A stretch of DNA of 64,000 nt from Amycolatopsis acididurans (GCF_012328925.1 NZ_JAAXLS010000003.1:1-64000); one strand, 5' to 3'; shown: positions 47,084 to 58,383, counted from the first letter of the stretch. Notes: generated by a model from the letters alone, not told the origin. Numbers and translations are program-made.

Positions 47084-47491
47084 ATGGGTGACCCGATCGT
47101 CCGGATGCCGCTTCGCGTCCGCTTCCACGAATGCGATCCGCAGGGCATCGTGTTCAACGCGCACTACCTCGCCTACTTCGACATGGCGTCGTTCGATTTC
47201 TTCACCGAGATCTTCGGCTCCTACGACAATCTTCTCGCCCGCGGCGTCGACACGGTGGTCGCCGAGTCGAACGTGCGCTACCTCGCCGCGAGCCGCTTCG
47301 AGGACGAACTCGTCGTCGGGGTGTCGATCGAGCACCTCGGCACCACGTCGCTCATCCTGGCGTTCACCATCACGCGCGGCGCCGAAACCGTCGTCGCCGG
47401 CACCAACCGCTACGTCTTCGTCGACCGGGAAACGCTGGCCAAGACCGCTCCCCCGGACGACGTCCGGGAGAAGCTGGCCGCCCGCCTTTAG
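47084..47491 (+). CDS. 4HBT-type acyl-CoA thioesterase
   Basis: A 135-residue single hotdog domain. RVRFHECDPQGIVFNAHYLAYFD contains the 4-hydroxybenzoyl-CoA thioesterase signature, with the nucleophilic Asp in CDPQG. ESNVRYLAASRFEDELVVGV and IEHLGTTSLILAF form the sheet. It would hydrolyse a short acyl- or aryl-CoA. It stands alone on the plus strand, divergent from fabG and overlapping the phoD stop by four bases. Confidence 0.9.
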   Translation: MGDPIVRMPLRVRFHECDPQGIVFNAHYLAYFDMASFDFFTEIFGSYDNLLARGVDTVVAESNVRYLAASRFEDELVVGVSIEHLGTTSLILAFTITRGAETVVAGTNRYVFVDRETLAKTAPPDDVREKLAARL

Positions 47492-49083
47492 CGTTCCCGC
47501 ACGCCCGGTTGCCGGTCCTCCACGACGAACGAGGCCCGGGTGCTGACCGGCGCGCCAGGCTTCGTCACATACGGCACCACACGGAAATCGCCGCGCCACC
47601 GTTCGCGGTCGACGTTGACCCGCACGTAGCCGCGCTGCGAGTTGAAGAACTTCATGTGCGGATTGGCCGCGAGGAATCGCGCTCCCTCGTCGGTCATGTC
47701 GGCGCCGTCGGCGCCACTGGTGATCGACGTGCCGACGAACTCGCTGCCGACCGTGGGCGAGTCCGGGTCGGCGTAGTCGCGTTTGAGGTCCCACGCGTAG
47801 TTCTGATGCCGGTCGCCGGTGATCACGACGAGGTTGCGCACCCCGCGGTCCTGCGCCGCGGCCAGCACCGCGTTGCGCTCGGCGACGTAGCCGTCCCACG
47901 GGTCGAGGAACACGTCCACGGCCGGGCCCGGATCCCGGTCGGTCTGCCCCATCGGCGCCTGGTTGCCCAGGATCTGCCACCGTGCCCGGGACTGGGCGAA
48001 CCCGTCGACCAGCCACTTCTTCTGGGCGCTGCCCAGGATCGTGCGGCCGGGCTCCAGCCGGTCGGTGCACGTCGCGGAACCGCCGTCACCGCAGGGCTGG
48101 TCGTCGCGGTACTGGCGGGTGTCGAGGATCGTGAAGTCGGCCAGGGTGCCGTAGGGCAGCCGCCGGAACAGGCGCACGTCCGGGCCGGAGGGCAGCTGCG
48201 TGTGCCGATAGGGCAGGTGCTCGTAGTTGGCCTGGAACGCCTGCGCGCGCCGTTGCCGGAACACGGCCGGGTCCTGGTCGGGTTCGTTGTCCGCCTGCGA
48301 GATGTCGCCGGCCCAGTTGTTCTCCACCTCGTGGTCGTCGATCGTGTGGATCCACGGGAAGCGGGCGTGCGCGGCCTGCAGCGGGGCTTCGGCCTTGTAC
48401 AGCGCGTACTGCAGGCGGTACCGGGCCAAATCGAAGGTCTCGGTGGTGAACTCCGGGTCCACGGTGACGCCGCGCTTGTTCGTGCCGACGCCCGATTCGT
48501 AGAGGTAGTCGCCGAGGTGCACGACCAGGTCGAGGTCCTCCTCGGCCATGTGCTCGTACGCGGTGTAGTAGCCGTCCTGCCAGGCCTGGCAGGAGGCGAA
48601 CGCGAAGTTCAGCTCGCGCGGGTTCGACCACGGCACGGGCGCGGTGCGGGTGCGGCCCGTCATCGAGATCTCGCCGCCGGTGCGGAAACGGTAGAAGTAC
48701 TCGCGGTCCGGTGCCAGGCCCTGGATCTCCGGGTGCACCGAGTGGCCCAGTTCCGGCGTCGCGATCGCCGAGCCGCGTCTGACGACCGCACCGAACCGCT
48801 CGTCGGCGGCCACCTCGTACTCGACGCGCACCGGTCGCGCGGGCATTCCGCCGGCGCCGTCCGCGGCGAAGGGGTCCGGCGCGAGCCGCGTCCACAGCAC
48901 CACGCCGTCGTGCGCCGGGTCGCCGGAGGCGACGCCGAGGGTGAAGGGGTTCCCGCCCTTGACGGGGGCGGCGTAGGCGCTCGCGGCGTCCCAGGCCCCG
49001 GTTCCCAGCAACACGGCGGCGGCACCGGCGGAGCTGAAACCGAGGAAACGGCGGCGGGAGACACTGTTCGGGGGCGCGACCAT
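47488..49083 (-). CDS. phoD: Alkaline phosphatase D, Tat-exported
   Basis: 531 residues. The twin-arginine signal SRRRFLGFSSAGAAAVLLG at about residues 9-28 is followed by an Ala-x-Ala site. An N-terminal Fn3-like domain (FTLGVASGDPAHDGVVLWTRL) precedes the catalytic core: NFAFASCQAWQDGYY, LVVHLGDYLYESG, IHTIDDHEVENNW and VVITGDRHQNYAWDL bind Fe/Ca. It is a phosphomonoesterase/diesterase acting outside the membrane and a client of TatAC encoded here. ATG 49083 follows AGGAGG. No Pho box was recognised. Confidence 0.95.
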   Translation of the reverse strand: MVAPPNSVSRRRFLGFSSAGAAAVLLGTGAWDAASAYAAPVKGGNPFTLGVASGDPAHDGVVLWTRLAPDPFAADGAGGMPARPVRVEYEVAADERFGAVVRRGSAIATPELGHSVHPEIQGLAPDREYFYRFRTGGEISMTGRTRTAPVPWSNPRELNFAFASCQAWQDGYYTAYEHMAEEDLDLVVHLGDYLYESGVGTNKRGVTVDPEFTTETFDLARYRLQYALYKAEAPLQAAHARFPWIHTIDDHEVENNWAGDISQADNEPDQDPAVFRQRRAQAFQANYEHLPYRHTQLPSGPDVRLFRRLPYGTLADFTILDTRQYRDDQPCGDGGSATCTDRLEPGRTILGSAQKKWLVDGFAQSRARWQILGNQAPMGQTDRDPGPAVDVFLDPWDGYVAERNAVLAAAQDRGVRNLVVITGDRHQNYAWDLKRDYADPDSPTVGSEFVGTSITSGADGADMTDEGARFLAANPHMKFFNSQRGYVRVNVDRERWRGDFRVVPYVTKPGAPVSTRASFVVEDRQPGVRER

Positions 49084-49195
49084 GGGGAGGTCCTCCTGTG
49101 GTGGGATGAGCGGGGACCGGCTGATCGTCAGTCGGCGGAATGACCGGTTTGCCGCTTCCGGCCGAATTCCGGGTGAAAGGAAAACGATCTTCGGG

Positions 49196-49660
49196 ATGTT
49201 TCGGATGCTCTTCTTCCACCCGGAAATTCCGCCCAACACCGGTAACGCGATCCGGCTGGCGGCCAACACCGGCGCGGAGCTGCACCTGGTCGAGCCGCTG
49301 GGTTTCGCGTTCGAGGACAAGCACGTCAAACGCGCGGGCCTGGACTACCACGACCTGGCGCACGTGCGGGTGCACCCGGATCTGGACGCGGCGTGGGAGG
49401 CACTGCTGCCGGCGAACGTCTACGCCTTCAGCGCGAGCGCGACCCGCTGGTACACCGACATCGCCTACCAGCCCGGCGACGTGCTGCTGTTCGGCCCGGA
49501 GTCGGTCGGCCTCCCACCCGAGGTGCAGCACGCCCCGCAGGTCACCGACCGCCTGAAGCTGCCGATGCGCCCAGGTTCCCGCTCACTGAACCTCGCCAAC
49601 ACCGCCTCCATCGTGCTCTACGAGGCCTGGCGTCAGCACGACTTCACGTTCGGCGGTTAG
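49196..49660 (+). CDS. trmL: tRNA (cytidine/uridine-2'-O)-methyltransferase TrmL
   Basis: A 154-residue SPOUT-fold methyltransferase. MLFFHPEIPPNTGNAIRLAANTGA is the TrmL motif 1, VLLFGPESVGLPPEV motif 2 and LPMRPGSRSLNLANTASIVLYEA motif 3, together forming the trefoil knot that binds SAM. It methylates the wobble ribose of certain leucine tRNAs. ATG 49196 gives the usual length; ATG 49205 is possible. It is divergent from phoD and overlaps the VWA gene by four bases tail to tail. Confidence 0.94.
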   Translation: MFRMLFFHPEIPPNTGNAIRLAANTGAELHLVEPLGFAFEDKHVKRAGLDYHDLAHVRVHPDLDAAWEALLPANVYAFSASATRWYTDIAYQPGDVLLFGPESVGLPPEVQHAPQVTDRLKLPMRPGSRSLNLANTASIVLYEAWRQHDFTFGG

Positions 49661-50640
49661 GTCGGCAGGCGCTGGCCGATGAACAGCGAACTGCCGGCGC
49701 AGACGATGAGTGCCAGGGTGCCGAGCACGATCCACGGGCGGCTGGCATCGGCGTCCTTGATCTCGTACCCGATCTGCTCACCGAGGTCGGCGTAGACCGC
49801 CTTGAGCTGCTCGGCCGATCCCGCCTGGTAGAACTCGCCGCCGGACAGGCGCGCGACCTCCTGGAGCGAACCGTCGTCCACGTCGACCGGCACCTCGCGC
49901 CCGTCGATCTCGACCGTGCCGTGGTCGGTGCCGAAGGAGATCGTCGAGATCGGCACCTGTTCCTTCTTGGCCTCCTGCGCCGCGGTGAACGCGCCGCGCG
50001 GGGCGTAGAGGTCCTCGGGCACGGTCTGCTTGCCGTCGCTCATCAGCACGATGCGCGCGGGCGGCGGGCCCTCCGCGCCGCCGACGACCGCGGAAAACCC
50101 TTGCACCGCCTGCAAAGCCGCGTAGATGCCCTCACCGGTGGCGGTCGACTGGGCCAGCTTGAGGTTGTCGATCGCGGTGACCACGCTCTGCCGTTCGGTC
50201 GTCGGCGCGACGAGCACGGTCGCGGTGCCCGCGAAGGACACCAGGCCGAGGTTGATGCCGGGCGTGAGCCCCTGCGCGAACTGGGTGGCCGCGTCCTGCG
50301 CCGCCTTGATGCGGGTCGGCTTGACGTCGGTGGCCTCCATCGACAGCGACACGTCGATCACCAGCATCACGGTCGCGCGGTTGCGCGGCACCTTCTGCTC
50401 GGCGGTCGGGCCCGCGAGCCCGACGGTCAGCAGCAGCAGCGACACGATCAGCAGCGCGGCCGGGATGTGCCGTGGCCAGCCCTGCGTTTTCGGCGCCACC
50501 TTCTCCAGCAGCGCCAGGTTCGAAAACCGCATCGTGCGCTTGCGCCGCGCCCGCTGCGCGAGCAGGTAGCCGATCACCACGGCGGCGACGACGATCAGCA
50601 GCAGGAACCACCACGGCGTGGTGAATCCGGTCAGGCTCAT
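49657..50640 (-). CDS. Membrane VWA protein of a MoxR operon
   Basis: 327 residues. Two N-terminal helices (WWFLLLIVVAAVVIGYLL; AALLIVSLLLLTVGLAG) and one C-terminal helix (IVLGTLALIVCAGSSLFI) anchor an extracytoplasmic or cytoplasmic VWA domain with MIDAS VIDVSLSMEATD and LMSDGKQTVPEDL. It resembles M. tuberculosis Rv1481. ATG 50640 overlaps the DUF58 stop (ATGA), so it is translationally coupled to MoxR and DUF58. The role is probably in envelope maintenance; direct function unknown. Confidence 0.88.
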   Translation of the reverse strand: MSLTGFTTPWWFLLLIVVAAVVIGYLLAQRARRKRTMRFSNLALLEKVAPKTQGWPRHIPAALLIVSLLLLTVGLAGPTAEQKVPRNRATVMLVIDVSLSMEATDVKPTRIKAAQDAATQFAQGLTPGINLGLVSFAGTATVLVAPTTERQSVVTAIDNLKLAQSTATGEGIYAALQAVQGFSAVVGGAEGPPPARIVLMSDGKQTVPEDLYAPRGAFTAAQEAKKEQVPISTISFGTDHGTVEIDGREVPVDVDDGSLQEVARLSGGEFYQAGSAEQLKAVYADLGEQIGYEIKDADASRPWIVLGTLALIVCAGSSLFIGQRLPT

Positions 50641-51575
50641 GCCGCACCCCCGGACCACCGGCGTTTCCTGGCCACGACGAACCGCACCGTGTCGGCGATC
50701 CAGTCAGAGTCGGTGCGCAGCACCAGATGCGCCGCGCCGGCCTGCCGCAGCGCGCGGGCCACCTGGTCGCGGTGCGCCTGCGCCGCGGCCGCGAACTCGC
50801 GCCGCAGCAACGCCGAGGCGTGCACCTCACGCTGCCGCCCCGTCTCCGGATCGGCCAGCACGATCGTGCCGACCTCCGGCAGGTCCACGTCCCGCGGGTC
50901 GATCACCTCGACCGCCATCAGTTCGTGCCGCGCGGACAGCGCACGCAACGGGCGCTGCCATTCGAAGCCGCCGAGGAAATCGGAGACGACGACGGCGAGC
51001 CCACGCCGCCGCGGCGGCCTGCGCAGCTGTTCGATCAGCGCCGCCAGATCGCCGCGCGTGCCCTCGGCGGCGCGCGGCAGCTCGGCGATCTTGCGCAGCA
51101 GTCCCCTGGCGTGGGCGCGCCCGCCGCGCGCCGGGATCCGCACCGAATCGGCGCCGTTGGACATCACCGCGCCGAGCCGGTTGCCGCCCCCGCCGGTGAG
51201 ATAGGCGATCGCGGCGACCGCGCACAACGCCAGATCCCGCTTCTCCGACAACGCGGTGCCGAAGTCCAGGCTCGCGGACAGGTCCGCGGCCACCCACGTC
51301 TCCAGCTCACGGTCGGCGACGGTCTCGCGAATGTGCGGCACGGTGGTGCGGGCCGTGACGGCCCAGTCCATCCGGCGCACGTCGTCACCGGGCTGATAGG
51401 GCCGCGCCTCCCCCGGTTCGGAACCGGGGCCCGGCACCAGGCCGAGATGATTTCCCTGCAGCAGCCCGTCCAGCCGGCGCCGCACCTCCAGCTCCAGCGT
51501 GCGCAGCCCCGCTTCGAGCCGGTCGCCCCGCAGGATCGGCGGCGCCCACGACGGCCTGTTTCCCTCGCTGACCAC
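50637..51575 (-). CDS. DUF58 protein of a MoxR operon
   Basis: 312 residues. The DUF58 signature GEARPYQPGDDVRRMDWAVTART lies at about residues 55-78, followed by a VWA-like fold (TWVAADLSASLDFG, LAVVVSDFLGGFEW). Counterpart of Rv1480. It probably links the MoxR ATPase to VWA partners. GTG 51575 overlaps the MoxR stop by one base (TAGTG), and its own stop overlaps the next start by four. Confidence 0.9.
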   Translation of the reverse strand: MVSEGNRPSWAPPILRGDRLEAGLRTLELEVRRRLDGLLQGNHLGLVPGPGSEPGEARPYQPGDDVRRMDWAVTARTTVPHIRETVADRELETWVAADLSASLDFGTALSEKRDLALCAVAAIAYLTGGGGNRLGAVMSNGADSVRIPARGGRAHARGLLRKIAELPRAAEGTRGDLAALIEQLRRPPRRRGLAVVVSDFLGGFEWQRPLRALSARHELMAVEVIDPRDVDLPEVGTIVLADPETGRQREVHASALLRREFAAAAQAHRDQVARALRQAGAAHLVLRTDSDWIADTVRFVVARKRRWSGGAA

Positions 51576-52642
51576 TACCGCCCCGGCGCGCCCATCTGGA
51601 CCGGCTGGCCCGGCCCGGCCTGTGGCCGCGCGGAGACCTGGGGCAGCGGCACGGTCTGCAGGACCCGGTTGATGATGTGATCCAGCGGAACGGCGTCGGC
51701 GAGCGCGTCGTAGGAGAGCACGAGGCGGTGCCGCAGCACGTCCGGCACCACGTCCACGACGTCCTGCGGAAGCACGTAGTCACGCCCGCGCACCAGCGCC
51801 AGCGCCCGCGAGGCCGCGATGATGCCGAGGCTCGCGCGCGGCGAGGCACCGTAGGAGACCCAGCCCGCGACGTCGGTGAGCCCGTGCTCGGCCGGGGTGC
51901 GGGTGGTGAGCACCAGCCGCACCACGTAGTCGACGAGAGCGTGGTGCACGAACACCTTCGACGCCACGCCCTGCAGCCGCACCAGCTCCGCGGGGCTGAG
52001 CACCTCGTGCGGCTCCGGCGGGGTCACGCCCATCCGGTAGATGATCTCCCGTTCCTCCTCGGCCGTCGGGTAGTCCACGACGATCTTGAACAGGAACCGG
52101 TCGCGCTGCGCCTCCGGCAGCGGGTAGACGCCCTCGTTCTCGATGGGGTTCTGCGTGGCGAGCACCAGGAACGGGTCGGGCATCGCGAAGGTCTTGCCGC
52201 CGATGGAGACGTGCCGTTCGGCCATCACCTCGAGCATCGCCGACTGCACCTTCGCCGGCGCGCGGTTGATCTCGTCGGCGAGGACGAAGTTCGCCACGAC
52301 CGGGCCGAGCTCGACGTCGAAGCGCTCGCTGCCCTGCCGGTAGATCCGGGTGCCGAGGATGTCGGCCGGGACCAGGTCGGGAGTGAACTGGACGCGGGAG
52401 AACGTGCCGCCGACCACCCGCGCGAAGGTTTCCACCGCGAGCGTCTTGGCCACGCCCGGCACGCCTTCCAGCAGCAGGTGCCCCTTGGCCAGCAGCCCCA
52501 CCAGCAGCCGCTCGACCAGCCGGTCCTGCCCGACGATCACCCGCTTGACCTCGAACACGGTGCGTTCGAGCAGCTGGCTGTCCCGCGCCGGGGTGGTCCC
52601 CTGCTGCCCGTTGGTGCCCTCGGCGTAACCGGGCTCGGTCAC
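51575..52642 (-). CDS. moxR: MoxR-family AAA ATPase
   Basis: 355 residues. Walker A is EGVPGVAKTLAV, Walker B FVLADEINRAPAKVQ, sensor I LVLATQNPIENEGVYPLPEAQ, and arginine finger region QRDRFLF. The C-terminal helical domain (LTTRTPAEHGLTDVAGWVSYGASPRA) is MoxR-specific. GTG 52642 is preceded by AGGAGGAGGG. It is the first gene of the MoxR-DUF58-VWA operon, as in Rv1479-Rv1481. MoxR proteins act as chaperones for metal or cofactor insertion or complex assembly. Confidence 0.93.
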   Translation of the reverse strand: MTEPGYAEGTNGQQGTTPARDSQLLERTVFEVKRVIVGQDRLVERLLVGLLAKGHLLLEGVPGVAKTLAVETFARVVGGTFSRVQFTPDLVPADILGTRIYRQGSERFDVELGPVVANFVLADEINRAPAKVQSAMLEVMAERHVSIGGKTFAMPDPFLVLATQNPIENEGVYPLPEAQRDRFLFKIVVDYPTAEEEREIIYRMGVTPPEPHEVLSPAELVRLQGVASKVFVHHALVDYVVRLVLTTRTPAEHGLTDVAGWVSYGASPRASLGIIAASRALALVRGRDYVLPQDVVDVVPDVLRHRLVLSYDALADAVPLDHIINRVLQTVPLPQVSARPQAGPGQPVQMGAPGR

Positions 52643-52697
52643 GGTTGCCCTCCTCCTACGTTCGCGTCCGCTCCTGCGACCGTAGCGGTAGTCAACA

Positions 52698-53270
52698 TCA
52701 CGGTCGGTGTGAGGGCTGTGAGCTGTGGGTGTAGCGGGCCAGGTCCGCCGGCGTGTCGAGGTCTTCGCCTTCTCCCGCGGTCGCCGGCACGCCGACGATG
52801 TCCAGTCCGGCGAGCATCCCGCGCAGCGACGCGCCACCGGCGGCCGCGGGCAGCGCGGCCCGCAGGTTTTCCGTGCGCCACACGCCGATCAGCCATTGCC
52901 GGTGCCCCTCACCGTCGACCAGCACCGCACCGTCGTGCCCGCCCAGCGCGGCACGCAGCTTGTCCACAGTGGACGGACTTACGCGCACGAGGTCCCCGGC
53001 GAGCACGGCCACCTCGGGTGCGTCGGCCAGCGCCAGGCCCGCGGCGAGCGCCGCGACCGGTCCCCCGCCCGGCGGGTCCTCGCGGGTCCACACCACCCGC
53101 GGCAGACCGGGTCGCCGCGGGCCGACCACGATCACCGGATCCGCGGCGGCGAGTGCGTCGATCGCGGTGCGCAGCAACGGCTTCCCGCCGACCTCCAGCA
53201 TGGGTTTGTCCACACCGGACAGACGGCGCGCGGCACCGCCGGCGAGCACGATCCCGGCGATGCCTCCCAT
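52698..53270 (-). CDS. MobA-like nucleotidyltransferase
   Basis: 190 residues. GIVLAGGAARRLSGVDKPMLEVGGKPLL is the nucleotide-binding N-terminus of MobA/GlmU-type enzymes (LAGG-x2-R-x3-x-K). GGGPVAALAAGL and VLAGDLVRVS hold the Gly-Pro and metal Asp motifs. The closest role is molybdenum cofactor guanylyltransferase, but no other molybdopterin gene is nearby, so related transfer to another acceptor cannot be excluded. It is on the minus strand ahead of moxR by 56 bases. Confidence 0.85.
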   Translation of the reverse strand: MGGIAGIVLAGGAARRLSGVDKPMLEVGGKPLLRTAIDALAAADPVIVVGPRRPGLPRVVWTREDPPGGGPVAALAAGLALADAPEVAVLAGDLVRVSPSTVDKLRAALGGHDGAVLVDGEGHRQWLIGVWRTENLRAALPAAAGGASLRGMLAGLDIVGVPATAGEGEDLDTPADLARYTHSSQPSHRP

Positions 53271-53355
53271 TTGCCCAGGTTACTCTGCCGGCCGTACCGA
53301 TCCGACCGCGGTCGCAACTGTCCGGGGAGCCGGAAATCAGTCCACGACGGGCTGC

Positions 53356-54702
53356 TCAGCCGACCAGGCGCGCCGCGTACGGCATGATGCCGCCGTAGCG
53401 GACGGCGGCGACGCGGACGGTCAAGCCGGACTCCGGCGCCTCGATCATCATGCCGTTGCCGAGGTAGAGCGCGACGTGGTGAATGCCTTCGCTGGCGTCG
53501 CCCCAGAACAGCATGTCGCCCCGCCGCATCTGCGACAACGGCACCTGGCGGCCCGCCGTGTACTGGTAGCCGCTGTAGTGCGGCAGCGACGCCACCCCGG
53601 CGAAGGCGTAGATCATCAGGCCGGAGCAGTCGAAACCGATCTTGCGGTAGTCACCGTAGGAGTCGGCCACACCGCCGTCGCGGATGCCGCGCGTCGGCCC
53701 GCTCGCGTTGCCACCGCCCCAGGCATACGGCAGGCCCAGCTGCGCCATGGCCCGCGCGATGATCCGCTCGACGATGGCGCTGCTGGAGCCGGTGACCGGT
53801 GGCGCCGAGGCGCCGCCACCGGTCTTGCCGCTGCCGCCGCCGTTGTTCTTGGCCGCGGCCAGCGCCGCCTGCCGCGCCTGCTCCTCTTCCTCGCGCTGCT
53901 TCTGCGCGAGCCAGTCGTCGTAGCGCTGGCGCTGGCCCTGAAGCCCGGCGACGCGTTGCTGCGCCTCGTAAAGCGCCTGTTCGACCTTGTTCTTGTCGGC
54001 TTCCAGCTGCGCGTTCTGCGCCGCCTGGCCCTGCTGCGCCTGGACCGCGGCGGTCTGCGCGGTGTCCGCGGAGCGCTTGGCCTCCTGCGCGGCGGCCTGC
54101 TTCTCCTGGGCCACCTTCAGTGCGGCGCGGGCGGCGCTGTCCTTGTTCGACTTGTCGGCCTGAGCCTGCTCCATCAGCTCGAGGCCGTTGAGCTGACTGC
54201 CGCTGACCGAGGACAGCAGCTGCGCGCGGGCCAGCAGATCCTTGGGGCTGGTGGAGCCCAGATAGGCCGAGATCGACCCCATCGTGCTGCCCTGCTGGTA
54301 GCTGCCGGCGATGAAGCCGTCGAGCTGTTTGCGCGCGCCGTCGATCTGCTGCTGGGCCGCGTCGGACTCCCGCCGCGCCGCGTCGGCGTCGGCCTGGGCC
54401 TGGGTGGCGGCGTCCTCGGCGGTCTGCTGGTCGACCAGCGCCTTGTTCGCCTGCTCCATCTTCAGCTCGACGTTGGCCTGGAGCTGCGACAACCGTGATT
54501 CGGCGGCGGCGAGCTGGTTGGCGAGCTGGCCGACCTCGCCCGCCTTGGCGTTGGCGTCGGCCTGGCCCGCGCTGATCTCGCCGTCGCTGGGGTTGGGCGG
54601 CGGCGGTGGCACGGCCGAGGCGACGCCGGTGGTCGCGATCGAGGCGGCGACGGCCAGCGCCGTGACCGCCACCCAGCGGGCCATCCCTTCGCGCCGTCTC
54701 AC
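53356..54702 (-). CDS. Secreted NlpC/P60 peptidoglycan hydrolase, RipA-like
   Basis: 448 residues. A signal peptide (WVAVTALAVAASIATTGVASA) is followed by about 280 residues of coiled coil rich in Ala, Gln and Lys (LANQLAAAESRLSQLQANVEL, EQALYEAQQRVAGLQGQRQRY). A Gly/Ser linker leads to the NlpC/P60 domain: FDCSGLMIYAF (catalytic Cys), GIHHVALYLGNGMMIEAP (catalytic His), PYAWGGGN. It would cleave stem peptides during division. Start GTG 54702 has GGAGGGG upstream. In M. tuberculosis RipA lies between acn and moxR1 as here. CACGTG repeats lie upstream. Confidence 0.92.
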   Translation of the reverse strand: MRRREGMARWVAVTALAVAASIATTGVASAVPPPPPNPSDGEISAGQADANAKAGEVGQLANQLAAAESRLSQLQANVELKMEQANKALVDQQTAEDAATQAQADADAARRESDAAQQQIDGARKQLDGFIAGSYQQGSTMGSISAYLGSTSPKDLLARAQLLSSVSGSQLNGLELMEQAQADKSNKDSAARAALKVAQEKQAAAQEAKRSADTAQTAAVQAQQGQAAQNAQLEADKNKVEQALYEAQQRVAGLQGQRQRYDDWLAQKQREEEEQARQAALAAAKNNGGGSGKTGGGASAPPVTGSSSAIVERIIARAMAQLGLPYAWGGGNASGPTRGIRDGGVADSYGDYRKIGFDCSGLMIYAFAGVASLPHYSGYQYTAGRQVPLSQMRRGDMLFWGDASEGIHHVALYLGNGMMIEAPESGLTVRVAAVRYGGIMPYAARLVG

Positions 54703-54766
54703 GAGCACACCCCTCCAGCCCTCCGATTCGGACACAAGCCACTCGTCCGTCACACATGTACCAGAA

Positions 54767-54792
54767 GCATCACGTGACACTTGCATCACGTG
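54767..54792 (-). promoter_or_regulatory. Direct repeat GCATCACGTG, twice
   Basis: GCATCACGTG occurs at 54767-54776 and 54783-54792, 16 bases apart, each containing the palindrome CACGTG. They lie 65-90 bases upstream of the NlpC/P60 start, in its likely promoter. The binding protein is unknown. Confidence 0.4.
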
Positions 54793-54884
54793 CGGAACAT
54801 TTCCCCGATCGGGGGACCCTGGTGGCCCGATTTCGCGCCGAGCCGACGGGGCCGAGGTCACAGCCCGCCGGAGGCGTGTCACGC

Positions 54885-54913
54885 TTGAACTCAAAAAAGG
54901 ACAAGCGTACTGT
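54885..54913 (+). promoter_or_regulatory. Sigma-70-type promoter of acnA
   Basis: TTGAAC (54885-54890) and TACTGT (54908-54913) are separated by exactly 17 bases, close to TTGACA and TATAAT. Transcription would begin near 54920, leaving a leader of about 130 bases before acnA. I saw no recognised riboswitch in the leader. Confidence 0.55.
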
Positions 54914-55052
54914 TTGGCGCGTAGGGAGCCTGCGCCGTCCCCGCGTCTGCGGACGCCGCGAGCGTGCGCAAGACTCGCTTCGGTAGAACCGAACTGACAC
55001 CCGGGACCCACCCCGCGACCGCGGGGCCGAGTCCGAATCCATGGAGTTAGAC

Positions 55053-57863
<2,811 letters not shown>

Positions 57864-57878
57864 TCCTCAGGCCCGGAA

Positions 57879-57915
57879 AGCGCCGCGAACCCGGCCGGGT
57901 TCGCGGCGCTTTTTT
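57879..57915 (+). terminator. Rho-independent terminator of acnA
   Basis: AGCGCCGCGAACCC and GGGTTCGCGGCGCT form a perfect 14-bp stem with GGCC loop, directly followed by six T residues (57910-57915). It lies 16 bases after the acnA stop. Confidence 0.93.
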
Positions 57916-57921
57916 CTCCGC

Positions 57922-58119
57922 GAGTCCAGCCTTCCGCGCGCCCGAGTCGAGGGTTCCGTGCGGCCGAGTCCAGGGTTCGGTGTTCGCGAGTCCGGCCTTC
58001 CCTGCGGCCGAGTCCAGGCTTCGGTGTTCGCGAGTCCGGCCTTCCCTGCGGCCGAGTCCAGGGTTCCGCGCGACTGAGTCTGGGCTTCCGCGCGAGCGAG
58101 TCGGCGGTTTCGGTCGGCC
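57922..58119. repeat. Nine-copy 22-bp tandem repeat
   Basis: GAGTC recurs at 57922, 57944, 57966, 57988, 58010, 58032, 58054, 58076 and 58098, exactly 22 bases apart. Most units read GAGTCC, then a G-rich quartet, TTC and a G/C-rich end. Units 4 and 6 are identical and units 3 and 5 differ by one base, so a 44-bp pair has been duplicated. The period is not a multiple of three, which argues against coding. It lies between the acnA terminator and the end of a small convergent membrane gene. Confidence 0.9.
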
Positions 58120-58137
58120 GCGCTACCGATCCGCGCC

Positions 58138-58153
58138 GTATAGGTCGTTATAC
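58138..58153. repeat. Palindrome copy 3, GTATAGGTCGTTATAC
   Basis: Identical to copy 2 except at the variable eighth base. It lies between convergent acnA and the small membrane gene and supplies that gene's TAA stop, as copy 1 does for the 114-residue gene. There is no gene start beside it. Confidence 0.55.
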
Positions 58154-58366
58154 GCGATGCCTGCGCCGCCGGACCCTTCTGATCAGCAGCACGGCGGCGA
58201 CCATGGCCAGCGTGGCGGTCGGCGAGACGATGGGCAGGCCGATGATCTCCACCCCGCACACGGCGATCAGGCCCGCCGGGACCATCAGGAACTCGGTGTC
58301 GAGCCGCAACAGCACCCCCGTGTACCAGTACCGGATCGCCCCCAGAACACGGTTCACAAGATCCAC
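58148..58366 (-). CDS. Small membrane protein
   Basis: About 72 residues from GTG 58366. An amphipathic start (NRVLGAIRYWYTGVLLRL) is followed by two hydrophobic segments (FLMVPAGLIAVCGVEII; SPTATLAMVAAVLLI) and a very basic tail (RRVRRRRHRV). The hairpin-like topology with a positive end is plausible for a real inner-membrane protein. I do not recognise a family. The frame is open upstream to 58525, but that part is antisense to the phospholipase region. The ribosome binding site is weak. Confidence 0.5.
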   Translation of the reverse strand: MDLVNRVLGAIRYWYTGVLLRLDTEFLMVPAGLIAVCGVEIIGLPIVSPTATLAMVAAVLLIRRVRRRRHRV

Positions 58367-58383
58367 TGAACCAGAACTGGCCG

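Noticed and set aside
54703..55052. c-di-AMP (ydaO-type) riboswitch ahead of the NlpC/P60 gene or acnA
   Set aside because: Such RNAs are common before actinobacterial cell-wall hydrolases, but I could not find their conserved core in either orientation.
57922..58119. CRISPR array
   Set aside because: Units are contiguous 22-bp tandem repeats with no unique spacers and no cas genes nearby.
57867..58259. A frame of 130 codons across the 22-bp repeat array
   Set aside because: The repeat period is not divisible by three, so the peptide is not periodic, and it has no ribosome binding site or family features.
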